From an uncultured Clostridium sp. (GTDB taxonomy: Bacteria; Bacillota; Clostridia; TANB77; CAG-508), in NCBI GenBank assembly GCA_947244325.1, contig CAMXJY010000015.1, positions 1-40,240 of the forward strand: 40,240 nucleotides of DNA, read 5' to 3'. The translations under genes were made by a program, and so were the position numbers. This document shows positions 16,068 through 23,835 of the stretch, in pieces (position 1 is the stretch's first letter; every line of letters starts with the position of its first letter). A model generated the notes under the pieces. That model did no database searches, had not been told where the DNA came from, and worked only from the letters and a program-made list of their open reading frames with translations.

Positions 16068-17351
16068 ATGGCTAGTTTTATATGTAAGGTTCTTACACCA
16101 CAAGGACAAATTGTAAAAATCAAAATGAACGGAAATGACAAAATTTCATGTTTAAAAAAATTAAAACAAAATGGAATGACACCAATAAGTATAAAAAGTT
16201 CTTTTAATATATTGAAAAATGATGAGAAGACATCTGCAAAAATATATTCATCAAGAAGAAAAAGCAAAAATAAAATAAGAAATCAAATTATACAATTATC
16301 TGATAAAGTAACAATAGAAGAAATAAGAATATTTACAAATAATTTTTATATTTTAAAAAAAGCAAAGTTTACTAATCATCATGCATTAAAAACTATTATG
16401 AATAGTACTAAAAATTTACAATTAAAAAAAGTTTTAAATATTATGTTAAAGAATTTGGAAAGTGGAAAGCTTATATATAAAACTATGGAGGAATACAAAA
16501 ACATATTTCCTTATGAATATATATATTTAATAAAAACAGGAGAATTAACAGGAAAACTAGAAGATTCATTAGAACATGCAATTAGATATTTAGAAGATGA
16601 AGAAGAAATAAAAAGAAGAATTCAAAAAACTTTGATACCAAATATAATAATGTTTTTTGGTATAATTATTATGACAATACTATCAATACTTATAGGAGTA
16701 CCATTATTAAAAAATATATTTTTAATAAATGAATCAAATATAAGATTTCCTAAAATTTTATTAATACTATCTTTTATAATGGAAAAAGTTATAAAATATT
16801 GGTATATAATAATTGCATTAGTAGTTTTTGTAGTTTTTTCGATTATAAGATATAAAAATACTACTAATGGAAGATATAAGATTGATAAATTTATTGCCAC
16901 AAACATATTGTTTGGAAAAATTAGCTTTTTATTGGATTTTTCAAGGTTACTAGGTAGTGTGTTGATAAATTTAAAAAATAAAATGAGAATACAAGATGCA
17001 TTAGATATAAGCAAAAATGTTATAAAAAATACTTATATGCTAGATATTATAGATAGAGCAATTAATAATATCTATGTTGGAAAATCTTGGATAGAGCCTT
17101 TTGAAAATGAAAAGATATTAAGTCCAATAGTAATTGAAATGCTAAAAAAAGGTGATACAGGAAATTTAGCTGAGTTAATGGAAAAAGTAGAACAATATAT
17201 TGATTTTGAAATAGAAAATGAAATAGATAAATTATTAAGAATATTACCTGAGATATCATATACTATTGTTGGTATTGCAATACTTATATTTATTATTACA
17301 ATCGTAATGCCTATAATGCAGGTATATTTAGGAGGATTTCTATTTAGATAA
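16068..17351 (+). CDS. pilC: PilC/GspF-type pilus platform membrane protein
   Basis: PilC/GspF is the polytopic inner-membrane protein that works with the assembly ATPase. The 427 residues start at the ATG after AAAGGAGG (spacing 6). They begin MASFICKVLTPQGQIVKIK, a small N-terminal domain, followed by two T2SSF cytoplasmic repeats (VTIEEIRIFTNNFYILKKAK at about 86-105, and the FLLDFSRLLGSVLINLKNK region) and three membrane segments (about 185-212, 240-262, 397-420). Short motifs of the family are visible: YLIKTGELTGKLEDSL and VIEMLKKGDTGNLAELM. It is the last pilus gene here. No PilB/PilT ATPase and no prepilin peptidase are in the window, so those must lie elsewhere. Confidence 0.85.
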   Translation: MASFICKVLTPQGQIVKIKMNGNDKISCLKKLKQNGMTPISIKSSFNILKNDEKTSAKIYSSRRKSKNKIRNQIIQLSDKVTIEEIRIFTNNFYILKKAKFTNHHALKTIMNSTKNLQLKKVLNIMLKNLESGKLIYKTMEEYKNIFPYEYIYLIKTGELTGKLEDSLEHAIRYLEDEEEIKRRIQKTLIPNIIMFFGIIIMTILSILIGVPLLKNIFLINESNIRFPKILLILSFIMEKVIKYWYIIIALVVFVVFSIIRYKNTTNGRYKIDKFIATNILFGKISFLLDFSRLLGSVLINLKNKMRIQDALDISKNVIKNTYMLDIIDRAINNIYVGKSWIEPFENEKILSPIVIEMLKKGDTGNLAELMEKVEQYIDFEIENEIDKLLRILPEISYTIVGIAILIFIITIVMPIMQVYLGGFLFR

Positions 17352-17384
17352 AAGATTTAAACAAAAGAGAAAAGAGGAAATAAA

Positions 17385-18284
17385 ATGGATATAGGAATTG
17401 ACTTAGGTGGAAGTCATATTGGAGTTGGTTTAGTCCAAGAAGATAATTTAATGATATCAACTGATAAATTTTTTTCAGAAGAAGATAGAAAAGATATAGA
17501 AACAGCAATATTAAGTAATATTGATGAACTTATAAATAAAGTTTTAGAAGAAAAGAAATTATCTTTAAAAGATATAAAGAAAATAGGTGTTGCTTCTCCA
17601 GGCACAGTAACAAAAGGACATATAATTTCGTGGAATTTAGGTCTTAAAAATTTTGACCTTCAATCTAGATTAGAAGAAAAATATAATTTACCAGTAGTAG
17701 TTAGAAATGATGGAAAATGTGCAGCTTTAGCAGAAAAGAAATACGGAGCAATGAAGGATTATTCAGATTGTGTATTTATAAATATAGGAACAGGAATAGG
17801 AGGAGCAGCTTTTATTGATGGCAAACTTTTAGAGCCTAAAAGATATTCAGGTTTTGAGTTTGGACATATGACACTTGTAAAAGATGGAATAAAATGTACA
17901 TGCGGAAAAAAAGGATGTTTTGAAAGATATTGTTCTATAAAAGCATTAAAAACGAACATAACGAGAACTTTAAATATAGATGGAAGTGATATATCAGGTC
18001 AATATTTAAGAGAAGAAATTATGGTAAAATATCATGATGAAGTTCAAAAAGATATTAATGAATTTATTGATTATTTAAGAATAGGAATTTGCAATTTAAT
18101 AGATATATTTGAACCAGAAGTTGTATGTTTAGGTGGAAGTTTCTCATATTATGAAGGTCATCCTGTACTTGAAAAATTAAAGGAAGAAATAAATAAGAAT
18201 GATTCAACATTTAATGAAGGTAAACCCAAAATAGTAACAGCAGAGTTTAAAAATGATGCAGGAATAATTGGAGCAACAGTATAA
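17385..18284 (+). CDS. ROK-family sugar kinase, probable glucokinase
   Basis: The 299-residue protein has the ROK fold: IGIDLGGSHIGVGLV at the start (phosphate 1 loop), a VRNDGKCAALAEK segment with the catalytic Asp, INIGTGIGGAAFIDG, then EFGHMTLVKDGIKC and the zinc motif CTCGKKGCFERYCS that defines kinases of this family (CxCGxxGCxE). Closing sequence is VCLGGSFSYYEG. It should phosphorylate glucose or a related hexose with ATP in the cytosol. There is no DNA-binding N-terminal domain, so it is not a ROK repressor. It begins 33 bases after pilC with GAGGAAATAAA before the ATG and may be read from the pilus transcript. Exact sugar is unknown. Confidence 0.85.
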   Translation: MDIGIDLGGSHIGVGLVQEDNLMISTDKFFSEEDRKDIETAILSNIDELINKVLEEKKLSLKDIKKIGVASPGTVTKGHIISWNLGLKNFDLQSRLEEKYNLPVVVRNDGKCAALAEKKYGAMKDYSDCVFINIGTGIGGAAFIDGKLLEPKRYSGFEFGHMTLVKDGIKCTCGKKGCFERYCSIKALKTNITRTLNIDGSDISGQYLREEIMVKYHDEVQKDINEFIDYLRIGICNLIDIFEPEVVCLGGSFSYYEGHPVLEKLKEEINKNDSTFNEGKPKIVTAEFKNDAGIIGATV

Positions 18285-18303
18285 AAATGTTATAAAAAGT
18301 CGA

Positions 18304-18329
18304 AAGAGGTCATATGGTTATGACCTCTT
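18304..18329 (+). terminator. Hairpin after the ROK gene
   Basis: Perfect arms AAGAGGTCAT and ATGACCTCTT with a 6-base loop, followed by AAAATT rather than T. As a terminator it is atypical; it may instead stabilise the 3' end. The next promoter starts 5 bases later. Confidence 0.5.
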
Positions 18330-18333
18330 AAAA

Positions 18334-18362
18334 TTGACATAATTTACATAAAGTAGTATAAT
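18334..18362 (+). promoter_or_regulatory. Consensus sigma-A promoter
   Basis: TTGACA at 18334-18339 and TATAAT at 18357-18362, with a 17-base spacer: a full consensus promoter driving the small gene at 18412. Confidence 0.85.
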
Positions 18363-18411
18363 TAAAGTTGGAAAGATGTTTTTAACACACATTATTTATG
18401 GAGGGATGATC

Positions 18412-18699
18412 ATGAACGATGTATTTACAGTAATATTCAAAGAAAGAGAGCCGCAGGAAGATTTCGAGAACATGGTGCATATGTTCAATAAGGAAACCAT
18501 GCAGTTGAAAGTTTTGAATATTGCAACAGGAACTTATGAGGTAAAACGGGTAGAAGGCAGCGAAGAATGCTGGGAGCTGGCAATGCATAAATATCTCAGC
18601 CTTTCAAAAGAGGTAAGAAAAAGTGCCTCTGGAGTGAAAACATATCCTGTGATTTTTACAATGCTCCGTCTTATACCTGAGAGACGAAACGCGGTATGA
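18412..18699 (+). CDS. Small protein of unknown function, unusual base composition
   Basis: The 95-residue protein starts at the ATG 7 bases after GGAGG (18400-18404); other ATGs lie upstream and at 18406. I do not recognise the family. It has a mixed alpha/beta pattern (VFTVIFKER, LKVLNIATGTYEVKRV, VIFTMLRLI), no cysteine pair and no membrane segment. It uses codons such as CGG, CTC, GCG and CTG that are rare in neighbours, and its GC content is clearly higher than the flanking genes. It has its own consensus promoter and a GC-rich terminator, so it is an isolated single-gene unit. This suggests recent acquisition or high expression under different constraints. Confidence 0.65.
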   Translation: MNDVFTVIFKEREPQEDFENMVHMFNKETMQLKVLNIATGTYEVKRVEGSEECWELAMHKYLSLSKEVRKSASGVKTYPVIFTMLRLIPERRNAV

Positions 18700-18706
18700 C
18701 AGTCCT

Positions 18707-18782
18707 GCCGAAGCAAAAAAGAAAAAAGATTTTGCATTGATTTGTTTCGGCGCCCCGCCACTATGGGGGGCTTATTTTTTTT
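18707..18782 (+). terminator. GC-rich terminator with an upstream long-range hairpin
   Basis: GCCCC-G-CC and GGGGGGC (18752-18771) around ACTAT, followed by TTATTTTTTTT, form a strong terminator. Directly before it GCCGAAGCAAA (18707-18717) can pair with TTTGTTTCGGC (18741-18751). Together the 3' untranslated region is highly folded and much richer in GC than the surroundings. Confidence 0.85.
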
Positions 18783-18842
18783 GTATATTAAATATATGTA
18801 AGTGTTATGAACTTTCTAAAGAAAATTGTATAATAACTTTAT

Positions 18843-18871
18843 TTGACAATATTAAAAATTAATAGTATAAT
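18843..18871 (+). promoter_or_regulatory. Consensus sigma-A promoter upstream of RNase J
   Basis: TTGACA at 18843-18848 and TATAAT at 18866-18871, with a 17-base spacer, 450 bases before the rnj start and with no ORF directly downstream. Confidence 0.8.
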
Positions 18872-18877
18872 AAAAAA

Positions 18878-19123
18878 CAGTATTAATGAGATTTATATAA
18901 AAATAAAAAAGACGTGTTCGGAAAATATTAAAATAAAAGATGTACGGAATAAAATTAAATATTATTAAGATTTTTTATTAGAGATACGAGATTAGTCTCT
19001 AATATTTGTTGGTGTGTAGAATTTTAATAAATATTTTATTTAGTTATAAAATTATTTTATAACGTTTATTAATTATTTGTAGTTATAATATTTTCTAATA
19101 GTCTAGAAATAGACTATTTTTTG
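18878..19123 (+). ncRNA. Candidate small RNA or terminated leader upstream of rnj
   Basis: A consensus promoter and an intrinsic terminator (AATAGTCTA / TAGACTATT around GAAA at 19097-19114, then TTTTTG) bound about 245 bases with no ORF of useful length. Inside are TTAGAGA / TCTCTAA (18978-19002) and the perfect 21-base palindrome GTTATAAAAT-T-ATTTTATAAC (19043-19063). It could be an independent small RNA or an attenuated 5' leader of rnj. I did not recognise a known RNA family. Confidence 0.5.
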
Positions 19124-19251
19124 TGTTTAAAAATTTTATGTGTAAAAATAAAAGTAAATATTGTTTTTGAGGTAATTGATTAAATTTATCCTATAAAGAT
19201 CTTAATTTTATTTTATATAAATTTTGTGTACGAGAAAAGAGAGTATTTAAG

Positions 19252-19299
19252 AAAGGAGTGTATATTAAATGTTCGGTGTTTAATATACAAAATAGTATG
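19252..19299 (+). promoter_or_regulatory. Hairpin between Shine-Dalgarno and start codon of rnj
   Basis: AAAGGAG (19252-19258) is followed at once by a perfect 11-bp inverted repeat, TGTATATTAAA (19259-19269) and TTTAATATACA (19279-19289), with loop TGTTCGGTG. Then come AAATAGT and ATG 19297. Unfolded, the Shine-Dalgarno is 38 bases from the ATG; folded, the distance is 7 bases. A four-codon ORF (ATG at 19269, M-F-G-V-stop) also lies in this segment. Confidence 0.65.
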
Positions 19300-21165
19300 G
19301 AGGAAAATAAAATATCAAAAGAGAAAAAGGATACAAAAACTACTAAAAGATATCCTAGAAGTTCTAATGCTCAAAAAACTACTAGAAGAGCAAGTAACAA
19401 AAAAGAAAATTTAGAAAATACAAAATCTGCAATGCCAGTAAAAAAAGAAAGAAATTCTATAGCTAAAGTACCAGAAAGAGGGTTAGCTGTAAAAGAAGAC
19501 TTTTCTTTTAAGAAAGATAATTTAAAAATAATTCCTTTAGGAGGAATTGAAGAAATAGGAAAAAACATTACAGTTTTTGAATATGGAAATGATATAGTAT
19601 TAGTAGATTGTGGAGTTGCATTTCCAGAAGATGATATGTTAGGTATAGATTTAGTTATTCCTGATTTTACTTATCTTGAAAGAAACAAAGATAGAATAAG
19701 AGGATTAGTTATAACTCATGGGCATGAAGACCATATAGGCTCAATAGCATATCTTTTAAAACAAATAAATGTACCTATTTATGCTACAAAATTAACTATA
19801 GGATTAATTTCTAATAAATTAGAAGAACATAGATTATTAAAAACAGCTAAATTACATGTAGTAAAACAAGGACAAACTATAGTGCTTGGAAAAATGAGAG
19901 TTGAATTTATAAGAAGTTGTCATAGTATACCAGATTCTGTAGCTTTAGCTATTCATACACCAGTGGGTACAGTGGTTCATACAGGAGATTTTAAAATAGA
20001 TTATACACCTATTGATGATCAAAAAATTGATTTAGGAAGATTAGCAGAACTTGGAAATAGAGGAGTTTTAGCTTTACTTTCTGATAGTACAAATGCTGAG
20101 AGAAAAGGATATACTATGTCAGAAAGTACAGTAGGAGAAGTATTTGATAAATTATTTATGAATTGCAAAAAAAGAATTGTAGTAGCAACTTTTGCATCTA
20201 ACATGCACAGAGTTCAACAAATAGTAAATTCTGCTGTAGCAAATAACAGAAAAATAGCTATATGCGGAAGAAGTATGATAAATATGATTCAAACTTCTGT
20301 TGAATTGGGTTATATACATGCTCCAAAAAATGTATTTATAGAAATTGATATGATAAAAAATTATACTGATGATCAATTAGTAATAATAACAACAGGTAGT
20401 CAAGGTGAACCAATGTCAGCATTAACAAGAATGGCAAATGGTGAACATAGAAAAGTAAATATTAATTCTAACGATTTAGTTATAATTTCAGCAACACCAA
20501 TTCCAGGAAATGAAAAATTTGTTGCAAAAGTAATAGATGATTTAATGAAAATTGGTGCAGAAGTTGTATATAGTTCTTTAGCAGATGTACACGTTTCTGG
20601 TCATGCTTGCCAAGAAGAACAAAAATTAATGTTATCTTTAGTAAGACCAAAATATTTTATACCAGTTCATGGTGAATATAGACAACTAATTGCTCATAGA
20701 AATACAGCAAGACAAATGGGGATACCAGCAGATAATGTATTATTAATGAAAAATGGTAGAGTTTTAGAATTAAATGAAAATGAAGCTAAGTTTTCTGGAA
20801 CAGTACCTGTTGGAAAAGTATTTGTTGATGGTTTAGGAGTAGGAGACGTAGGAAATATAGTATTAAGAGATAGACAACATTTATCACAAGATGGTTTAAT
20901 AATAGTAGTTTTAACTATGGATAAAGAAGGTAATGTTGTTGCAGGACCAGATATAATTTCAAGAGGATTTGTATATGTTAGAGAATCTGAAAATTTAATG
21001 GATGAAGTTAAAAATCTAGTAAATGTAGAAGTTATGAAATGTGTAGATAATCATATTACAGATTGGTCTACAATTAAAACAACAATAAGGGATTCTTTAA
21101 AAGACTATATATTCCAAACAACAAAAAGGAACCCAATGCTTTTACCAATTATAATGGAAATTTAA
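19297..21165 (+). CDS. rnj: Ribonuclease J
   Basis: RNase J is a metallo-beta-lactamase/beta-CASP nuclease with 5'-3' exonuclease and endonuclease activity, central to mRNA decay in Firmicutes. From ATG 19297 it has 622 residues. Residues 1-70 are a basic, K/R/S/T-rich extension longer than usual. Then come LKIIPLGGIEEIGKNITVFE (77-96), the metal motif HGHEDH (141-146), HSIPDS, HTGDFKID, the beta-CASP motifs SDSTNAE and TTGSQGEPMSAL, VHVSGHACQEE, PVHGEYRQL, and a C-terminal domain. The start is chosen at 19297; an in-frame GTG at 19258 overlaps the Shine-Dalgarno itself. The unusual start-site hairpin and the long upstream leader suggest translational control. A terminator follows the stop. 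Confidence 0.95.
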   Translation: MEENKISKEKKDTKTTKRYPRSSNAQKTTRRASNKKENLENTKSAMPVKKERNSIAKVPERGLAVKEDFSFKKDNLKIIPLGGIEEIGKNITVFEYGNDIVLVDCGVAFPEDDMLGIDLVIPDFTYLERNKDRIRGLVITHGHEDHIGSIAYLLKQINVPIYATKLTIGLISNKLEEHRLLKTAKLHVVKQGQTIVLGKMRVEFIRSCHSIPDSVALAIHTPVGTVVHTGDFKIDYTPIDDQKIDLGRLAELGNRGVLALLSDSTNAERKGYTMSESTVGEVFDKLFMNCKKRIVVATFASNMHRVQQIVNSAVANNRKIAICGRSMINMIQTSVELGYIHAPKNVFIEIDMIKNYTDDQLVIITTGSQGEPMSALTRMANGEHRKVNINSNDLVIISATPIPGNEKFVAKVIDDLMKIGAEVVYSSLADVHVSGHACQEEQKLMLSLVRPKYFIPVHGEYRQLIAHRNTARQMGIPADNVLLMKNGRVLELNENEAKFSGTVPVGKVFVDGLGVGDVGNIVLRDRQHLSQDGLIIVVLTMDKEGNVVAGPDIISRGFVYVRESENLMDEVKNLVNVEVMKCVDNHITDWSTIKTTIRDSLKDYIFQTTKRNPMLLPIIMEI

Positions 21166-21178
21166 TAAAACACTCTAA

Positions 21179-21208
21179 AAATCAGGCTTTTGTAAGTCTG
21201 GTTTTTTG
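21179..21208 (+). terminator. Intrinsic terminator of rnj
   Basis: AATCAGGCTT and AAGTCTGGTT (one G-U pair) around TTGT, followed by TTTT. Confidence 0.75.
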
Positions 21209-21261
21209 ATTTGTTAATAACTAACTAATATATATGAATTTATAAAAATTGATATATAGTA

Positions 21262-21290
21262 TAGACAGACTAAAAATAATATTATAGAAT
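21262..21290 (+). promoter_or_regulatory. Promoter of the type I toxin-like gene
   Basis: TAGACA at 21262-21267 and TAGAAT at 21285-21290, with a 17-base spacer; predicted start near 21297. Confidence 0.55.
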
Positions 21291-21364
21291 GCTTATCATA
21301 TGAAATGATAAAAAGCAGATGTGGTTTTGCCACCTAATTTACGAATTTTCGTAGGAAGGTGGTG
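21291..21364 (+). promoter_or_regulatory. Structured 5' leader of the toxin-like mRNA
   Basis: Two hairpins fill the leader. One near the 5' end pairs TTATCAT with ATGATAA (about 21293-21312). The second pairs CCACCT (21330-21335) with AGGTGG (21357-21362), burying the Shine-Dalgarno GGAAGGTGG, with an inner TACGA / TTCGTA stem. Hidden ribosome sites and 5' hairpins are typical of type I toxin mRNAs. Confidence 0.6.
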
Positions 21365-21484
21365 ATGTTTATGGTTAAAGCGATACTATTTTTTATAATA
21401 TCATTAATGTTATCTTTAACATTAAACGTTGCCTTGACAGCAGTTCTATATAAGAACTGGGTTGATAAGCAACTACATAAATAA
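21365..21484 (+). CDS. Small hydrophobic peptide, putative type I toxin
   Basis: The 39-residue peptide (or 37 residues from the ATG at 21371) has one membrane helix, AILFFIISLMLSLTLNVALT, followed by a short polar and basic end, YKNWVDKQLHK. This is the build of type I toxins such as Fst, TxpA and BsrG, although I cannot assign it to one of those families. Its own promoter, a leader that hides the Shine-Dalgarno and a converging antisense RNA over its 3' end support the call. If right, the peptide inserts in the cell membrane and is held back by the antisense RNA. Alternative: an ordinary small membrane protein. Confidence 0.65.
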   Translation: MFMVKAILFFIISLMLSLTLNVALTAVLYKNWVDKQLHK

Positions 21485-21574
21485 AAAAAGCTCACATCTG
21501 TAACTTTGGCGAGTCAGATATGAGTATTTCTTAATCTATTCGGAAAAACCACGTTTGTGGACTTGTCATTTCCT
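21483..21574 (-). ncRNA. Antisense RNA, putative type I antitoxin
   Basis: A minus-strand promoter (21581-21610) should start an RNA near 21574. It contains a small GTCCACAAACGTGG hairpin and ends at a strong intrinsic terminator, CTCATATCTG / CAGATGTGAG (arms at 21491-21524 on the plus strand) followed by CTTTTTTT, which is the complement of the toxin stop region. The RNA of about 90 bases converges on the toxin gene and overlaps its mRNA 3' end, as in txpA/RatA. The terminator hairpin is shared by both strands. Confidence 0.65.
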
Positions 21575-21580
21575 ATATTT

Positions 21581-21610
21581 ATTATACTCTAATTTAATTA
21601 TAAAAGTCAA
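21581..21610 (-). promoter_or_regulatory. Promoter of the antisense RNA
   Basis: On the minus strand TTGACT (21605-21610) and TATAAT (21581-21586) with an 18-base spacer. Confidence 0.7.
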
Positions 21611-21683
21611 GAAAATTATATAAGTCAATAGGTTTATAGGTAAATCCTTAAAAATCTAAATATAGTACACAAGGAAGTATATA

Positions 21684-22541
21684 TTGATAAATTTAATTTT
21701 AAAAATAATTCAATGGATAATAACTTTAGCTTTAGTTGCTTTTAATATAGCTTTAATAGAATATGTAACACGTGCTAAAAGCGTAAAACCATCAAAAGGA
21801 ATAAGAAAAAATGCAATAATTGAAAAATATAGAATAAATAAAAAAAGACTATATAAAGTGATTCCAAAGGAAAAGTCAGAAAATAATTTTGATATTTTAT
21901 ATTTTCATGGTGGAGCATATACAGGTGGAATAAATAAAGGACATTGGGATTTTATAGAGAGTATGCTAAAGGATACAAATGCAAATATTTTTGTACCAGA
22001 TTATCCTTTAATTCCTAAAAACACTTATAAAGATGTTTTTGATATGGCAGAAGAAATTTATAAAAATTATATACAAAAAGATAATTTTATAGTAATTGGA
22101 GATTCAGCAGGAGGAGGTATTAGTTTAGCATTTTCTCAGAAACTTGGAATAGAAAATGAAATATTACCCAAAAAGATAATATTAATTTCTCCATGGCTTG
22201 ATATAACAATGAAAAATGAACAGATTGATAGAGTTCAAGAAAAAGATACAGTATTAAATAAAAAAATGTTAAAATTAGCGGGAAATTTATATTGTGGAAA
22301 AGAAAATCATGATAATTATTTAGTAAGTCCAATAAATGGACCAACTGATAAAATAAATAATATATCTATTTTTACAGGTACATATGATATTTTAAATCCA
22401 GATGTAGCTATTTTGAAAGAAAAAATAAAAGATAAAGAAATTTATATATATGAAAAACAAAAAGCAAAACATAATTGGATTTTGGAACCGTATAAATATG
22501 AAGAAGATTATCAAAATTTTATTAAGACGATATTAAAATAG
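21684..22541 (+). CDS. Alpha/beta hydrolase (HSL-type esterase/lipase)
   Basis: The 285-residue protein begins with a hydrophobic N-terminal segment (about 3-27) that probably anchors it to the membrane. The catalytic domain has the oxyanion motif HGGAYTGG (75-82), the nucleophile motif GDSAGGG (Ser141), an acidic residue in TGTYDILNPD (Asp235) and His263 in KAKHNWI. This matches the hormone-sensitive lipase (abhydrolase 3) group, which cleaves acyl or acetyl esters. The start is TTG at 21684, 6 bases after AAGGAAG. It leads a three-gene operon with an acyltransferase and a DUF6320 protein, so it probably acts on an envelope lipid or on the acyl product of its partner. Confidence 0.85.
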   Translation: MINLILKIIQWIITLALVAFNIALIEYVTRAKSVKPSKGIRKNAIIEKYRINKKRLYKVIPKEKSENNFDILYFHGGAYTGGINKGHWDFIESMLKDTNANIFVPDYPLIPKNTYKDVFDMAEEIYKNYIQKDNFIVIGDSAGGGISLAFSQKLGIENEILPKKIILISPWLDITMKNEQIDRVQEKDTVLNKKMLKLAGNLYCGKENHDNYLVSPINGPTDKINNISIFTGTYDILNPDVAILKEKIKDKEIYIYEKQKAKHNWILEPYKYEEDYQNFIKTILK

Positions 22542-22557
22542 AAGAAAGGAATTAATA

Positions 22558-23835
22558 ATGCATAGAAAAAGAATAAGATGGAGAAAACTTGATAATTCAG
22601 CAAAAATATTTCCAATGGTATCTAATAAAAAATTTACATCAGTTTTTAGAGTATCAGTTATATTAAAAGAGAACATAGATGAAAAGATTTTACAAGATGC
22701 ATTAAATAAAGCACTTCAAGAACAAATATCATTTAAAGTTAGGTTAAGAAGAGGAATTTTTTGGTATTATTTAGAAGAAAATCCAAGAAATCCAGAGGTA
22801 AAAGTTGAAAATGAATATCCTTGTAGATTTATAGATAAGAATAAAAATAATGGATATTTATTTAATGTAACATATTTTAATAATAAGATAAATTTAGATG
22901 TATTTCATTCATTAACAGATGGGAATACAGCAATTAGATTTTTGCAAGAGATAACATATAATTACTTAGATATAAAAAATAAAACAATAACAAAAGATAC
23001 TGAATCAGAGGAAAGAAAAATATCAAATAATACAGAAGATAGTTATTTGAAAAATTATGATAAAAATAAGGCAGAAAGAGAAAAATCAAAAAGAGCATAT
23101 ATTTTAAAAGGAAAAATCCTTCCATTAGGTGCAACGGGAATAGTTCATAATTTTATAAATTTAGAACAACTAAAAACTGTTGCAAAAGAAAATAATGCAA
23201 CAATAACAGAATATTTAACAGCGGTACTTACTTATTGCATTTATACACAAAATTTTAAGTTTAGTAATTCAAAAAGACCAATAAAAACTTGTATTCCAGT
23301 GGATTTAAAAAAATATTATGAGTCAAATACAGCAACTAATTTTTTTTCATATATGTCAGTGGATTTAGACCTTTTTGAAAAAGAAGATTATACATTTTTT
23401 GAAATATTAGAACTTGTAAAAAGTGAATTTAAAGAAAAATTAACACCTGATTCAATTGAAAAAACAATGGCATCAAATATAAAATTAGGAACTAATTTTT
23501 TTATAAAAATAATACCATTATTTTTAAAGAAAATTATTGTAAGTATCACTTATTCACAAATTAGAAAATATACAACAACAACAATTTCAAACTTGGGGAA
23601 AATAACAGTTAAAGATGAATATAAAGATAAAATAGATAACTTTTTGTTTTTATTATGTGGAGAATCCGTTGAAAAAGATAAAGGAGCAATAGTTACTTAT
23701 GGTAATACTTTAGTTTTTACTTTTACTTCTATACTAAAAGATAGTAAAATAGAAAAAGCTTTTTATGAATTTATAAAAAATGAAAATATAGAAATTTATA
23801 CAGAAGGAAATGGTGTGTATGAAATTATATCCTGA
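22558..23835 (+). CDS. Condensation/alcohol acetyltransferase-fold acyltransferase
   Basis: The 425 residues have the chloramphenicol-acetyltransferase/condensation-type fold. The catalytic motif is FHSLTDG (116-122), equivalent to HxxxDG, and a second structural part carries VHNFINLEQLKTVAKENNATITEYLTAVLTY, typical of alcohol acetyltransferase-like proteins. Toward the end is the TTTTISNLGKITV stretch, equivalent to the DFGWG/NLG bridge. It should move an acyl group from CoA or a carrier to an alcohol or amine. It follows the hydrolase after 16 bases with AAGAAAGGAATT before the ATG. Substrates are unknown. The operon suggests a membrane lipid or surface modification role. Confidence 0.75.
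   Translation: MHRKRIRWRKLDNSAKIFPMVSNKKFTSVFRVSVILKENIDEKILQDALNKALQEQISFKVRLRRGIFWYYLEENPRNPEVKVENEYPCRFIDKNKNNGYLFNVTYFNNKINLDVFHSLTDGNTAIRFLQEITYNYLDIKNKTITKDTESEERKISNNTEDSYLKNYDKNKAEREKSKRAYILKGKILPLGATGIVHNFINLEQLKTVAKENNATITEYLTAVLTYCIYTQNFKFSNSKRPIKTCIPVDLKKYYESNTATNFFSYMSVDLDLFEKEDYTFFEILELVKSEFKEKLTPDSIEKTMASNIKLGTNFFIKIIPLFLKKIIVSITYSQIRKYTTTTISNLGKITVKDEYKDKIDNFLFLLCGESVEKDKGAIVTYGNTLVFTFTSILKDSKIEKAFYEFIKNENIEIYTEGNGVYEIIS

Noticed and set aside
16622..17014. Minus-strand open frame of 130 codons inside pilC
   Set aside because: Shadow of the PilC reading frame; hydrophobic because of AT-rich antisense codons, with no start signals.
19269..19283. ATG-TTC-GGT-GTT-TAA as a leader peptide of rnj
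   Set aside because: Four codons are too short to call a gene; it is kept only as part of the start-site hairpin finding.
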